Shown in pieces: positions 1-9,324 of a stretch of DNA of 64,000 bases (its first letter is position 1; each line of letters begins with the position of its first letter). The translations under genes and the position numbers were made by a program. The stretch comes from Bacillus pumilus (GTDB lineage Bacteria > Bacillota > Bacilli > Bacillales > Bacillaceae), in assembly GCA_001938995.1 (NCBI GenBank), contig MKZN01000011.1, positions 1 through 64,000 of the forward strand, given 5' to 3'. The notes below the pieces were generated by a model that saw only the letters and a program-made list of their open reading frames with translations, did no database searches and was not told the DNA's origin.

Positions 1-999
1 ACCTAAAATTTGTGTATCTATTACATCCATGACCTTCTGAGGGTCTAGCATTGCTTTAGCACCTTCCACTTGTCCTACTTTCACGCTATCGAAATGTACA
101 AAGGCTGCATCAGGATCTAGCTTGGAGTACATAGTAATAATCGTGTCCAACTGGTCTTTCAGCCACTTTTCTTTTTCTTTAGGGTTATTTTTGATTTGAA
201 TAGGCATGCGTTTAAGCAATACCTCTTCTAAAATCGTAATATCGTACTTCCCATAGCCTTGGTTATGAATTACCATCTTCAGATCCTCCATCACCTCTAG
301 ATGGAAAGCTAGTACGCGGATAACGGATAAAAAGGGAGAGGTTCCATAAGGGTCTACAGTAGTCTCATCAAGCCCTTCATGGAAAAACGTAGGTGTGTCG
401 AGACGGACATTTCCTTGTCTTGGTATTAATCTTCCAGAATCAAGTTCAAACTCAATAGTGTCAGGCTCTACTGCTGTAAAAAATAAGACATCTTCAAAAT
501 CAGTATCCATTACCATCTCCATGGAAATAGCTCCACGAAGTAACGCAGAATCGATAAGCTGGTCAGTGACCCGTGATAAAGACTTAGACTTTTCAAAACC
601 TCCACTTCCATAAAAATCTAAGCTTCTGATAAAATCATTAATCACTTTTCTGCCTGTTTGATGCTCTGTTTCTCCATCTAGTTTGGTCACTTTGACCCTG
701 AAACCGGAGTTCCCAATGATTTTAAAGTTCCACAGTGCTTGTGAAACATCTGGATGATTCCTGCTGAGTATATTCAGTAAAGACTTAGCCGTGTACCGGC
801 TAAAAGAGGTACTAGTGAGCTTCACATATTTACCTTTACGCGCAATGTATCCCTCTTCTAAATTTTTGGTCTTCTTACTTCCACCAAATGTAGCTGCAGC
901 TGCATTAAAATGGTGAAGATTATCTTCCTTTTCCATATCCTCTTGTTTACTGTGTTTATCCCTTCCCAAAAAGGAACGTAACTTGTCTATATATCCCAC
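1..999 (-). CDS. Phage portal protein (C-terminus beyond window)
   Basis: An open frame of 333 codons runs off the left edge, so the C-terminal part is missing. The start is GTG at 999, with a GGTGG ribosome-binding stretch upstream; an in-frame GTG at 1011 is possible. The protein begins MGYIDKLRSFLGRDK and includes the stretch GTSPFLSVIRVLAFHLEVM, typical of portal cores. Portals form the dodecameric DNA-entry ring at the capsid vertex and dock the terminase. It lies downstream of the terminase genes on the same strand, the usual packaging gene order, but is separated from them by a plus-strand gene. The family call rests on sequence feel plus position. Confidence 0.75.
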   Translation of the reverse strand, partial: MGYIDKLRSFLGRDKHSKQEDMEKEDNLHHFNAAAATFGGSKKTKNLEEGYIARKGKYVKLTSTSFSRYTAKSLLNILSRNHPDVSQALWNFKIIGNSGFRVKVTKLDGETEHQTGRKVINDFIRSLDFYGSGGFEKSKSLSRVTDQLIDSALLRGAISMEMVMDTDFEDVLFFTAVEPDTIEFELDSGRLIPRQGNVRLDTPTFFHEGLDETTVDPYGTSPFLSVIRVLAFHLEVMEDLKMVIHNQGYGKYDITILEEVLLKRMPIQIKNNPKEKEKWLKDQLDTIITMYSKLDPDAAFVHFDSVKVGQVEGAKAMLDPQKVMDVIDTQILG

Positions 1000-1033
1000 A
1001 CTATCACCCACCAAAATAAACTAGGTAAACACC

Positions 1034-1048
1034 TGTGCGTACAGTATA
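1034..1048. promoter_or_regulatory. TGTGCGTACA box upstream of portal
   Basis: TGTGCGTACAGTATA lies about 35 bp upstream of the portal start. The same core with the same GTACAGTATA tail recurs at 41726, and related palindromes occur at 63959 and repeatedly in 16.2-16.7 kb, suggesting a regulator binding site. No protein can be assigned. Confidence 0.35.
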
Positions 1049-1128
1049 AGAAACAAAGAAAGAATTTTATCTAAGGTTAAGTTAAGGGTAATGTGGGAGC
1101 GAAGCGAACCACGCTGGCTTGCCAGCAA

Positions 1129-1282
1129 TACGTTTTACGTAGAACCCTTTATTATTCTTTAGATGTATTTATTAGTTAATTGTTATTAAGTAATATTAGT
1201 CCTCAATTTTTGAGGTTCTGCTAATACGTTTTACGTACAGGGGTTAACCATAATTTGAGGTTCTGCTAATACGTTTTGCGTA
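1129..1282. repeat. Three TACGTTTTACGTA-type inverted repeats
   Basis: TACGTTTTACGTA occurs at 1129-1141 and 1225-1237, with the variant TACGTTTTGCGTA at 1270-1282. Each is an inverted repeat (TACGT, TTT, ACGTA). The last two lie inside 24-bp direct repeats at 1209-1232 and 1254-1277. They sit between the portal start and the BRO-N-like gene and are probably operators for a dimeric regulator. Confidence 0.7.
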
Positions 1283-1288
1283 TTCCAT

Positions 1289-1322
1289 GCAACTGCATCT
1301 AACTTTAGGCAACTATTTTTGT
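1289..1322 (+). promoter_or_regulatory. GCAAC-N17-AACTA-TTT motif upstream of BRO-N-like gene
   Basis: GCAAC at 1289-1293, 17 bases, AACTA at 1311-1315, then a T run. This is a weaker member of the motif found at twelve plus-strand gene starts (see 36454 and 48574). It ends about 15 bp before the start codon of the 1335 gene. Confidence 0.35.
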
Positions 1323-1334
1323 CGAGGTGATAAG

Positions 1335-1700
1335 ATGTACGGTGAAATTGCTGAGTTAACAGTACTTTTTTATGGAGGAACCGCTATCCGCTCTGCTGTT
1401 ACAAGCCGAGGAGAGCTATATCTACTAGCAAGTGATTTTGGAAAAGATATTTTGGGGTTAAGCAACCCAGGACACTTACTCTCTAATTTGGAGCCTGGCT
1501 TTAAAAAGAAAGTGAAGCTTAGTTTTGAGGAGCATCTAAATCCACAAAATTATGTGCTGGTCAACCGGTACGGTGTAATGTCTATGCTATTTAGAGCAAA
1601 ACAGCCTAGGGTGTCACGAAAAGATTTTCTCGATTGGTTTTTGCAGACCGAAAAAGAGAGTACTCTACATAAAAGAGTACCCTCATCAAGTTTCTATTAA
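1335..1700 (+). CDS. BRO-N-like (antirepressor-type) protein
   Basis: A 121-aa protein, started at ATG 1335 because GAGGTGAT lies 5 bases upstream; the frame is open further upstream without a good ribosome-binding site. The layout resembles the BRO-N/Ant fold: a strand pair at SRGELYLLASDF, LGLSNPGHLLSNL in the middle, then VNRYGVMSMLFRAKQPR and FLDWFLQ near the end, matching the family pattern of LY.L..R...A..F..WV. BRO-N proteins bind DNA and often act as phage antirepressors. It has only one domain, and its end overlaps the convergent terminase gene by 4 bp. Inserted between terminase and portal on the opposite strand, it looks like a later acquisition. Confidence 0.55.
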   Translation: MYGEIAELTVLFYGGTAIRSAVTSRGELYLLASDFGKDILGLSNPGHLLSNLEPGFKKKVKLSFEEHLNPQNYVLVNRYGVMSMLFRAKQPRVSRKDFLDWFLQTEKESTLHKRVPSSSFY

Positions 1701-3367
1701 GTTCTGCTTGCACCGTGGATGGAAGGCATAGCATAATTCCCTTCATCCGCGGGCTCATCTGAAGCACACAAGTGAATTGCGGTTACTCGCGCATCGGCAG
1801 TATCTTTTTCTCGATCCTTCTCATGGTCTATTTTACTGCCATTTACAAGTAGTATGTGCTTAAGCATGTCGTTCGGTTCCTCCACATCGAGTAATTCTAC
1901 TTGACCGGTGTAAGCCAAATTTTTAAAGTGCGTGTAGATTTTTAATTGGAATGGGTTCGTATAAACTTTATCTTCCGCCTCCACTCCAAAACGCATTAAA
2001 CTCTGAACCATTGCTGCCGAGTTAAACTTATCCATCAGGGCCTGCTTAACATGGACCCTTTCGCAAATGGCCTCCACAATGTCAATTGTATTCTGGACAT
2101 TCACAGGAAGTTTATCAACGGTATCAGGCTCCCATTTGATTAATAAGTCCTCTACTGGCTTATTTTTTGCTTTTAGGTAAACCTCTCCATCCTCATCTAA
2201 ATCCTCTTCATATATTGTCTCAGCATGACATAACGCCAAAGTGTACATGTCATTTTCAATGCCGCCATCTAGTCCAAGATAATATGTTTTAGATGAGTCT
2301 AATTTCAATGTTTTTTTAAACAAATCCACATCAAATCCAACAAAATTTCTCTCTTGTCCATCTTCAAGAGAAATTGTAAGGATGGTAGGCTCAAGAACTG
2401 CAGCAGGCTCCTTCCCTATACGCACAACGTCATCAATGCGCTCTGGGTAATTGAAGAATCCTCCTCTTTGTGCAGGAGGCTTACATTCATACCTCATCTT
2501 TGCTCCTTCAGGATCTGTCACATAGTCCATCGCTAAATCTTCTCTTTTAATATTTGTATTGATTTCCCATGAAGCCCCGCGAGAAGAGAGTACTTCGGGT
2601 TGGTTGGTCTCTTGACCTTGCTTGTATTTATACATCATAAAGTCTTCAGCTGAACGTGGAAACGAGATAAACAAAAGAAGCGCTCTTTTTCCGAAACGTG
2701 ACATTGCAGAAGAACGGATCGTATCATAACAAAATTCAGCTAGGTTTCTTTCAAAGTCACCTACTTCATCAAAAATCCCTACTAATGGGTTAAAACCCTC
2801 AAAACTGCCCGCCTCCGAATGCCCAGAAAATGCACGAATACTGTTGAAAAACACAATAGTATCCTTCTTCTCCTGATATTCGTTATAAGCTAAGGGCACT
2901 CTGTCCACTTTCTTAAACCATTTACATGACGTAAGCCTGGCTTTTAGTTTTGTAAAGAACACGTTCTCCGCCTGCTTAGCATTTTTGGCTAAGTTGATAA
3001 TGTCGATGGGTTCCCCCTCACCAAAACCGAAGTAAGCTTGTGGATTATTCATGCAGTTTAATCGATATGGAATGTAAGCTACAATCCCAGAAATGATAAA
3101 GTCCTTTCCAGAACCCTTCCCCCACATTGCTGCAATTTCCGTGACCATTTTAAGCTCATCATCGGGAAGGAGCTCATCTTTTCGGAGAATTTTATCTACA
3201 ATCTCCAGCAGCTCTGTTTGCTTCCCTTCAAATGGTGTCACACCTAGTTCATTTCTAAAGAAATCAACTAAACCCATGGGCTCCTCTCTCCATAATCCCA
3301 CAGTACTGTGTTCCGATTCAGCCATCTTTATGAACGATTCGAATAGATCATCTTTTGTTAAGTCCAT
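1697..3367 (-). CDS. terL: Terminase large subunit
   Basis: A 556-aa protein started at ATG 3367, preceded by AAAGGAGG at ideal spacing; an in-frame ATG at 3400 lacks that signal. Residues about 82-89 read WGKGSGKD, a Walker A motif, and LVGIFDEVGD near residue 200 is Walker B. LGLDGG near residue 365 fits the first metal-binding aspartate of the RNase H-like nuclease domain. The protein packages phage DNA into the prohead using ATP and cuts it. It overlaps the thymidine kinase gene upstream by 10 bp, so the two are translationally coupled. Confidence 0.88.
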   Translation of the reverse strand: MDLTKDDLFESFIKMAESEHSTVGLWREEPMGLVDFFRNELGVTPFEGKQTELLEIVDKILRKDELLPDDELKMVTEIAAMWGKGSGKDFIISGIVAYIPYRLNCMNNPQAYFGFGEGEPIDIINLAKNAKQAENVFFTKLKARLTSCKWFKKVDRVPLAYNEYQEKKDTIVFFNSIRAFSGHSEAGSFEGFNPLVGIFDEVGDFERNLAEFCYDTIRSSAMSRFGKRALLLFISFPRSAEDFMMYKYKQGQETNQPEVLSSRGASWEINTNIKREDLAMDYVTDPEGAKMRYECKPPAQRGGFFNYPERIDDVVRIGKEPAAVLEPTILTISLEDGQERNFVGFDVDLFKKTLKLDSSKTYYLGLDGGIENDMYTLALCHAETIYEEDLDEDGEVYLKAKNKPVEDLLIKWEPDTVDKLPVNVQNTIDIVEAICERVHVKQALMDKFNSAAMVQSLMRFGVEAEDKVYTNPFQLKIYTHFKNLAYTGQVELLDVEEPNDMLKHILLVNGSKIDHEKDREKDTADARVTAIHLCASDEPADEGNYAMPSIHGASRT

Positions 3368-3936
3368 GTAGATTCCTCCTTTGACACAGCTAAGTAGCAT
3401 AATCTACATAGTGGTGGGTACACTTCTAAATCTCCAACAAGAACCTCTGCATCTTTTTCACCAACATAATGAGTAAATCTAGCATTCTCCCCACATTCAA
3501 CACAGGCACAATGCAACTTCATAACAGTATCTGCATGAGCCATCAGTTCTCCCATCAAACCAAAGGACTTGCCCTCAGAAGATAAATCAAGTCCATAGCA
3601 GTATACAGTTATTCCCGAAATACAAAGAAATTGCAAGGTCTCAATCAAATCAGCATCATTTAAAAATTGGACTTCATCAATCATCACAGCATCTGTCAAG
3701 CTATCCAAATAGTTTAAGATGTCCCTGCTTTCTTTTACTGTGGATGCTTCCTCAGATTTCCCTGTACGCGAGTGGATGCAGTTAGCAGTCCTACTGTCTG
3801 AAGCAGGCTTAAACACTTGCACCTGTTTATTTTGACTTCTGAGTTCCCTTATCTTGTTTACGGCTTCGTCCGTTTTCCCTGAACCCATAGGGCCAGTAAT
3901 TACAATCAATTCCCCTTGGTACATAGATTTCCCCAT
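3358..3936 (-). CDS. tdk: Thymidine kinase
   Basis: 192 aa, full length for the TK1 family. Walker A GPMGSGKT is at 15-22, Walker B DEVQF at 87-91, and a C-terminal zinc site is formed by CVEC and CRLC. It phosphorylates thymidine to dTMP, salvaging host DNA breakdown products. The gene starts in a TAATG overlap with the small terminase gene, and its end overlaps the large terminase start. A nucleotide-salvage gene nested between terminase genes is unusual; the other dNTP genes (nrdE, nrdF, thyX) lie on the opposite strand from 5 kb. Confidence 0.93.
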   Translation of the reverse strand: MGKSMYQGELIVITGPMGSGKTDEAVNKIRELRSQNKQVQVFKPASDSRTANCIHSRTGKSEEASTVKESRDILNYLDSLTDAVMIDEVQFLNDADLIETLQFLCISGITVYCYGLDLSSEGKSFGLMGELMAHADTVMKLHCACVECGENARFTHYVGEKDAEVLVGDLEVYPPLCRLCYLAVSKEESTWT

Positions 3937-4535
3937 TATTTTAAACCGCCTTTGAGCAATTCACTGACAATCGTGCTGTTTTGGCGCTTGCCTTTCATGC
4001 GCTCAATGAATAATCCTAATGCCTCAGGGTTAACCTCTTTCAATGTTGAGAGGACTTCCTGTAAAAATGCGCGCACGATCTCCATGTCGTAAACTTCCTT
4101 ATGGATGCCTTCAATCTGCTTGAGGGTTTCCCTTAGCTCACTGCTCAATGCTTTGTACTCTTTAGGATTCGGAATGCTACCTTCATCAATACTTATTTGT
4201 TCATAGGTATCGATGAGGAATTTCAAACGGGCTACCATATCCTTAAGAATACTCAACATGTCAAATTCTGCTGTCTCCATCACCAATTTACGCATTTCTT
4301 TTCTACTCGCTAGGAGTATCTCTCTTCGCACATCTGGACGGCTCTTAGAAAAGTCGAGAACATTTTGAGCAGTGATAGCCTCTTCTCCAGTTAAATTTTT
4401 CAAGGAGTTTAATGACTCTGCGATTTCCCTATTAGACATTTTGGGCCTTACCGTTAACAAATGGACTGCAGTATTGGTTAAATCATGCTTGTCTATTTTG
4501 CTTGCTTTCTTTTTCTGTGGAAAGAGCTCACTCAT
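3936..4535 (-). CDS. terS: Probable terminase small subunit
   Basis: 199 aa, started at ATG 4535 after AGAGGTG. The N-terminal 80 residues contain a helix-turn-helix-like segment (KMSNREIAESLNSL); the middle and C-terminus are predicted helical and charged, fitting the DNA-binding plus oligomerisation layout of small terminases. The call depends largely on its place two genes before the large subunit. It overlaps the next upstream small gene by 8 bp. No conserved catalytic motif is visible. Confidence 0.55.
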   Translation of the reverse strand: MSELFPQKKKASKIDKHDLTNTAVHLLTVRPKMSNREIAESLNSLKNLTGEEAITAQNVLDFSKSRPDVRREILLASRKEMRKLVMETAEFDMLSILKDMVARLKFLIDTYEQISIDEGSIPNPKEYKALSSELRETLKQIEGIHKEVYDMEIVRAFLQEVLSTLKEVNPEALGLFIERMKGKRQNSTIVSELLKGGLK

Positions 4536-4701
4536 GTTCTTCACCTCTAGGATCAGGCATCTCGGCAATTATTTTATCAAAAAGTTTATTCTTATTACCT
4601 CCTGTGTAAATATCTGCAAGTGCCTGGAACTTCTCTTTATTCATTTGGGTGGTGCGGATATGAATTCTCTCATCTTTAGTGCCTGCATTAGTATTAGCCA
4701 T
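4528..4701 (-). CDS. Small ribbon-helix-helix-like protein
   Basis: 57 aa, started at ATG 4701 after AGGGAGGG. The core HIRTTQMNKEKFQALADIY reads as a short beta strand followed by two helices, the Arc/CopG layout, so it may bind DNA as a dimer. It is the first gene of the minus-strand packaging operon and overlaps the small terminase gene; it could regulate that operon. Function unproven. Confidence 0.55.
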   Translation of the reverse strand: MANTNAGTKDERIHIRTTQMNKEKFQALADIYTGGNKNKLFDKIIAEMPDPRGEEHE

Positions 4702-4766
4702 AATAATTCCCTCCCTAAATATTTTCATAATCAATATAAGGAATTGGGCGTACAAATTAACTTCCT

Positions 4767-4800
4767 GCAACAAGATGAGCTCATTGGCCACTCTTTACAG
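4767..4800 (+). promoter_or_regulatory. GCAAC-N17-CACTC-TTT promoter-like motif
   Basis: GCAAC at 4767-4771 and CACTCTTT from 4789 are separated by exactly 17 bases. The motif ends right before the AGGAGGTG of the 4817 gene and so heads the nucleotide-metabolism genes. Its closeness to the ribosome-binding site means the transcription start, if this is a promoter, must lie very near the Shine-Dalgarno. Confidence 0.5.
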
Positions 4801-4816
4801 CAGGAGGTGAAAAACA

Positions 4817-5116
4817 ATGATAGATGTTACTTTGGATCACAAAATTTTTATACTGCTTGCCTTAGTGTTGGGGGTACGTGCTTTTCTGTTTGAGATTAAG
4901 TTCGTACATGAGCGCGCCTGGCTTAGTAGAAAAAGCGGCCTCTTCTCCATATTTCTTGGCTGTAGCTTCTGTAACGGTTTTTGGGTGGGGCTTGGAGGAT
5001 ACCTTTTGGTGTATGGAGTGGATTGGGTCACTTTACCTTTCAGTTTAATGGCAGGCTCTACTTCTTTCTACCTAAACCTAGCCACATCTAAACTCAAAAC
5101 GACCAAGCAGCAGTAA
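4817..5116 (+). CDS. DUF1360-like small membrane protein
   Basis: 99 aa with two to three hydrophobic segments (about 8-25, 40-65, 70-88) and the motif CSFCNGFWVG at about 50-59, resembling the CxFCxGFW signature of DUF1360 proteins found in phages and Bacillus. Ribosome-binding site AGGAGGTG 9 bases before ATG. It leads the operon that continues into nrdE 34 bp downstream. Function unknown; an inner-membrane location is inferred. Confidence 0.7.
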   Translation: MIDVTLDHKIFILLALVLGVRAFLFEIKFVHERAWLSRKSGLFSIFLGCSFCNGFWVGLGGYLLVYGVDWVTLPFSLMAGSTSFYLNLATSKLKTTKQQ

Positions 5117-5150
5117 AGCTGAAAAACTAAGCAACTTTCAGGAGGTTGGC

Positions 5151-7259
5151 ATGACAACAAATAGCGATATACCTAGCTGGGTAAAATTGAACAATGAAAT
5201 CATGATTCAAGAAGATGGTAAATTTCAATTTGGTAAGGATTTAGCAGCAGCTAAAGAGTATTTTATTGGTTTTGTGAATCAAAACACTGTTTTCTTCCAC
5301 AACCTTCAAGAAAAACTAGACTACTTAATTGAAAATGACTATTACGAAGCAGCACTTTTCAGAGAAGATTACACATTTGATGAAATCGAAAAAGTTTATG
5401 ATTTTCTATACAGTAAAAAGTTTAGATTCCCTTCATTCATGAGTGCCTTTAAGTTTTATAATGACTATGCGTTGAAGACAAACGATAAAAAGAAAATCCT
5501 TGAGCGTTATGAGGATAGAATTGCGTGCTGCGCCCTCTTTTTTGGTAAAGGCAACTACGAACGTGCACTTTATTATGCACGTCTAATGATAACTCAACAG
5601 TACCAGCCGGCCACCCCAACATTTTTAAATGCTGGACGTAAAAGACGGGGCGAGCTTGTGAGCTGCTTCTTGCTTGAAGTGAATGACTCTCTAAACGATA
5701 TTTCAAGAGCGATTGATATTTCAATGCAACTCTCTAAGATTGGTGGCGGAGTGAGCTTAAATCTCACCAAGCTGCGAGCTAAAGGAGAGGAAATCAAAGG
5801 TGTGGAGAACGCTACAAAGGGTGTAGTAGGGGTCATGAAACTCCTTGACAATGCATTCAGGTATGCAGACCAGATGGGGCAAAGACAAGGAGCAGGCTCA
5901 GTCTACTTAAATGTATTCCATGCGGACATTAATGATTTTCTAGACACAAAGAAAATCTCCGCTGATGAAGATGTCCGAGTTAAAACACTTTCCATCGGTG
6001 TTGTAATGCCAGACAAATTTATCGAGCTTGCAAAAGAAGATAAGACAGCATATACTTTCTACCCTCATACAGTGTACAAGGAGTATGGAAAGCATTTAGA
6101 TGAGCTGGATATTGATGAAATGTATGATGAACTGGTGGAAAACCCAAAGGTTAAGAAAGAAAAAATCAATGCACGTAAGTTACTTGAAAAGTTAGCCTTG
6201 CTTCGTTCTGAATCAGGATACCCTTATATTTTGTTTGAAGGTAACGTCAATAATGTGCATACCTTAAACAATGTCTCACGCGTGAAATTTTCGAACCTTT
6301 GCTCTGAAGTACTTCAGGCATCAGAAGTTTCCACTTACACTGATTACGGAGAAGAAGATGAAATCGGGCTAGATATCTCTTGTAACCTAGGCTCTTTAAA
6401 TATTACAAATGTTATGAAACATAAAGACATTGAGCATGCAGTTAAACTTGCTACAGACGCACTAACAGTAGTAGCTGAATCGACTAGCATTAAAAATGCG
6501 CCTGCTGTACAAAAGGCAAATAAAGAAATGAAATCAATCGGCCTTGGCGCGATGAATCTTCACGGATATTTGGCTCAAAACAAAATTGCCTATGAAAGTG
6601 AAGAAGCCAGAGATTTCGCAAACACTTTCTTTATGATGGTGAATTATTATTCCATCAAATGCTCAAGCGAACTAGCGAAAGAGAAAGGATCAACTTTTTA
6701 CGGATATGAAGGCTCCACCTATTCCTCTGGGGAGTACTTTAATAAATATGTGGAAAATGATTTTACTCCAAAAACAGAGAAAGCAGCAGCACTATTTGAA
6801 GGCATCTCTATTCCAACGAAAGCGGATTGGAATGACTTAAAAAACTTTGTGCTTGAAAATGGATTGTATAATGCTTACCGGCTGTGCATCGCACCTACTG
6901 GTTCAAGCTCATATGTTCAATCATCGACTGCATCTGTCATGCCTATTATGGAACGCATCGAAGAAAGAACATACGGCAACAGTAAAACCTATTACCCAAT
7001 GCCAGGACTTTCTGCTTCAAATTGGTTCTTCTACAAAGAGGCTTATGATATGGACATGTTCAAAGTAGTAGATATGATTTCAACGATCCAGCAGCACGTG
7101 GATCAGGGAATAAGCTTTACACTTTTTCTGAAAGATACGATGACAACGCGTGACTTAAACCGCATCGATCTGTATGCCCACCACAAAGGCATTAAAACCC
7201 TTTACTATGCGAGAACCAAAGATACAGGACAAGCTGGATGCCTGTCTTGCGTAGTCTAA
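5151..7259 (+). CDS. nrdE: Ribonucleoside-diphosphate reductase alpha subunit (class Ib)
   Basis: 702 aa, the usual NrdE length. Visible signatures are QPATPTFLNAG, SCFLLEV with the first redox cysteine, LCSEV and ISCNLGSLNI with the active-site cysteine, the loop APTGSSS, and a C-terminal CLSC pair at 697 and 700 that passes electrons from NrdH or thioredoxin. It reduces ribonucleoside diphosphates to deoxy forms, feeding phage DNA synthesis. Class Ib is favoured by size and by the NrdF partner at 8267. No nrdI or nrdH is present nearby, so host factors are presumably used. GGAGG precedes the ATG. Confidence 0.97.
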   Translation: MTTNSDIPSWVKLNNEIMIQEDGKFQFGKDLAAAKEYFIGFVNQNTVFFHNLQEKLDYLIENDYYEAALFREDYTFDEIEKVYDFLYSKKFRFPSFMSAFKFYNDYALKTNDKKKILERYEDRIACCALFFGKGNYERALYYARLMITQQYQPATPTFLNAGRKRRGELVSCFLLEVNDSLNDISRAIDISMQLSKIGGGVSLNLTKLRAKGEEIKGVENATKGVVGVMKLLDNAFRYADQMGQRQGAGSVYLNVFHADINDFLDTKKISADEDVRVKTLSIGVVMPDKFIELAKEDKTAYTFYPHTVYKEYGKHLDELDIDEMYDELVENPKVKKEKINARKLLEKLALLRSESGYPYILFEGNVNNVHTLNNVSRVKFSNLCSEVLQASEVSTYTDYGEEDEIGLDISCNLGSLNITNVMKHKDIEHAVKLATDALTVVAESTSIKNAPAVQKANKEMKSIGLGAMNLHGYLAQNKIAYESEEARDFANTFFMMVNYYSIKCSSELAKEKGSTFYGYEGSTYSSGEYFNKYVENDFTPKTEKAAALFEGISIPTKADWNDLKNFVLENGLYNAYRLCIAPTGSSSYVQSSTASVMPIMERIEERTYGNSKTYYPMPGLSASNWFFYKEAYDMDMFKVVDMISTIQQHVDQGISFTLFLKDTMTTRDLNRIDLYAHHKGIKTLYYARTKDTGQAGCLSCVV

Positions 7260-7286
7260 TAGGATCGAGAAGCGGAGGAAAAATAA

Positions 7287-8270
7287 TTGATTAAAATATT
7301 AGAGCTTTTCGGGGGCATTGGTGCCCCCAGAAAAGCACTTATCAACCTAGGTGTGAATCACAAAGCAATTGATTATGTAGAGATAGATGGGCATGCGGTA
7401 AGGGCATACAATGCGCTGTATGACCCAAGATATAAACCGCAGAGTGTCATTGGTTATAATATCCGTCCAGATATCCTAATACATGGTTCGCCTTGCCAAG
7501 ATTTCAGTCGATCAGGAAAGCGCCTTGGAGGTAAAGATGAGGATAAAACAAGATCCTCCTTAATGTTTGAGACATTGAGAATCATAGAGAATATGGGGAA
7601 ATGGAAGCCACGATACATTATCTGGGAGAATGTAAAAGGTGTCCTTGATAAGGACATGATCGGAAGCTTCAATAAGTATCTCACCGAGTTAGAAAGGCTT
7701 GGATATACAAACTCATACAAGGTTTTGAATGCAATGGATTTTGGCATCCCTCAAAAGAGAGAGCGAATATTCACCATATCCTCTTTTAATGGGGGAAAAT
7801 TCGATTTTTCATCTATGAAGAAAAGGCCCGTCAAGCATATTTCGGAATTTTTAGAGACGGAAGTGACAGCGCCTCAATATATGATCACGATTCCAAGCAT
7901 GCTTAAGCGTATCGCTGAGTTTAACCCAGGAGAAACATCAAGCTACAGATACCTAGATGTAATTAAGGATAGGTGCTGGACGATAAGCACTAGGCAGGAC
8001 AGATGCCCAAATGCGGGCATTGTGCGGATGGAATCGGGTCAATACCGCTATTTGACTGAAAGAGAGTGCTGGAGACTCATGGGCTTTGATGATAAATCCT
8101 TTGATGAAGTCTTAAAAGAGTACCCAACTAAGAAAAATTTAAGAAATGCAACACTATATAGGTTGGCCGGAAACAGCATTGTGGTGCAGGTGATGGAAGC
8201 AATATTTGAAGTTCTTTTGGAGCAGGACCCATACCTAGCTGCAAAAGTAGAGGAGGAAATTGTACGATGA
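7287..8270 (+). CDS. dcm: DNA (cytosine-5-)-methyltransferase
   Basis: 327 aa from TTG 7287 after GCGGAGGAA. Motif I is [11 protein letters not shown] near the N-terminus, motif IV SPCQDFS holds the catalytic cysteine (about residue 71), motif VI is ENVKG, motif VIII QKRERIF, and a late RLAGNSI segment fits motif X. It should transfer methyl from SAM to C5 of cytosine in a specific site. No restriction enzyme is adjacent, so protection from host restriction is the likely role. It sits between nrdE and nrdF and overlaps nrdF by 4 bp, an odd position suggesting insertion into a reductase operon. Confidence 0.95.
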   Translation: MIKILELFGGIGAPRKALINLGVNHKAIDYVEIDGHAVRAYNALYDPRYKPQSVIGYNIRPDILIHGSPCQDFSRSGKRLGGKDEDKTRSSLMFETLRIIENMGKWKPRYIIWENVKGVLDKDMIGSFNKYLTELERLGYTNSYKVLNAMDFGIPQKRERIFTISSFNGGKFDFSSMKKRPVKHISEFLETEVTAPQYMITIPSMLKRIAEFNPGETSSYRYLDVIKDRCWTISTRQDRCPNAGIVRMESGQYRYLTERECWRLMGFDDKSFDEVLKEYPTKKNLRNATLYRLAGNSIVVQVMEAIFEVLLEQDPYLAAKVEEEIVR

Positions 8271-9235
8271 GTAAAGTATTTGACGCAGCCAATTGGTCGA
8301 AGCCTGAAGATGATTTTACACAAATGTTTTACAACCAGAACACTAAGCAGTTCTGGCTTCCAGAAGAGATTTCCTTAAACGGCGACATCTTAACGTGGAA
8401 ATATCTAGGTGAAAAAGAGCAGGATACGTATATGAAAGTACTTGCGGGGCTTACCTTGCTTGATACAGAACAAGGAAATACAGGGATGCCTATTGTTGCT
8501 GAACACGTGGACGGTCATCAACGTAAAGCCGTATTAAATTTCATGGCAATGATGGAAAATGCGGTGCATGCGAAATCATACTCAAATATCTTCATGACAC
8601 TTGCGCCAACAGAGACGATAAATGAAGTGTTCGAGTGGGTCAAGAAAAATAAATTCTTGCAAAAGAAAGCAGCTATGATTGTAGGTCTATACCGTTCCAT
8701 TCAAAAGGATGATCCTATTTCCTTGTTTAAAGCAATGGTTGCTTCTGTTTATTTAGAAAGCTTCTTATTTTATAGCGGTTTTTACTACCCGCTTTATTTC
8801 TATGGACAAGGAAAGCTCATGCAAAGTGGTGAAATCATTAACTTGATTTTGCGTGATGAAGCGATTCACGGTGTGTACGTTGGATTATTAGCGCAAGAAA
8901 TTTACAACAAACAAACACCTGAAGTACAAAAAGAGCTGCATGACTTCTCCCTCAACTTACTGACTGAGTTGTATGAGAATGAGGTGGAATACACGGAAGA
9001 TATTTACGATCAGGTCAATTTATCTCACGATGTGAAAAAGTTTATCAGGTACAATGCCAATAAAGCGTTAATGAACCTTGGCTTTACCCCTTATTTCGAA
9101 GAAGAAGAGATTAACCCAATCGTATTGAACGGGCTCAACACAAAAACAAAGTCCCATGATTTCTTCTCAATGAAAGGAAATGGCTACAAAAAAGCAACAG
9201 TAGAGCCATTAAAGGATGAAGACTTTATTTTCTAA
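8267..9235 (+). CDS. nrdF: Ribonucleoside-diphosphate reductase beta subunit
   Basis: 322 aa. The carboxylate and histidine ligands of a di-metal ferritin-like site are visible in [28 protein letters not shown] and [14 protein letters not shown]. NrdF houses the metal-tyrosyl radical needed by NrdE. ATG overlaps the end of the methyltransferase gene (ATGA), and a strong terminator follows 1 bp after the stop. With nrdE it forms a complete class Ib enzyme. Confidence 0.96.
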   Translation: MSKVFDAANWSKPEDDFTQMFYNQNTKQFWLPEEISLNGDILTWKYLGEKEQDTYMKVLAGLTLLDTEQGNTGMPIVAEHVDGHQRKAVLNFMAMMENAVHAKSYSNIFMTLAPTETINEVFEWVKKNKFLQKKAAMIVGLYRSIQKDDPISLFKAMVASVYLESFLFYSGFYYPLYFYGQGKLMQSGEIINLILRDEAIHGVYVGLLAQEIYNKQTPEVQKELHDFSLNLLTELYENEVEYTEDIYDQVNLSHDVKKFIRYNANKALMNLGFTPYFEEEEINPIVLNGLNTKTKSHDFFSMKGNGYKKATVEPLKDEDFIF

Positions 9236-9236
9236 C

Positions 9237-9262
9237 AAATAGCGCCAAATGGCGCTATTTTT
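9237..9262 (+). terminator. Rho-independent terminator after nrdF
   Basis: A perfect 10-bp stem (AAATAGCGCC, loop AAAT, GGCGCTATTT) followed by TTT. The GCAAC motif of the next unit begins 3 bases after it. Confidence 0.9.
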
Positions 9263-9264
9263 AT

Positions 9265-9298
9265 GCAACTTCGCAGCATCCCCTGAACACTATTGTTG
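9265..9298 (+). promoter_or_regulatory. GCAAC-N18-CACTA-TT promoter-like motif
   Basis: GCAAC at 9265-9269 and CACTATTGTTGTAG from 9288; the gap is 18 rather than the usual 17. It follows the nrdF terminator directly and precedes the 9325-thyX pair. A nearly identical right half (CACTATTGTTTTAG) occurs at 38739. Confidence 0.45.
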
Positions 9299-9324
9299 TA
9301 GACAGAGATATCAGGAGGATGTAG

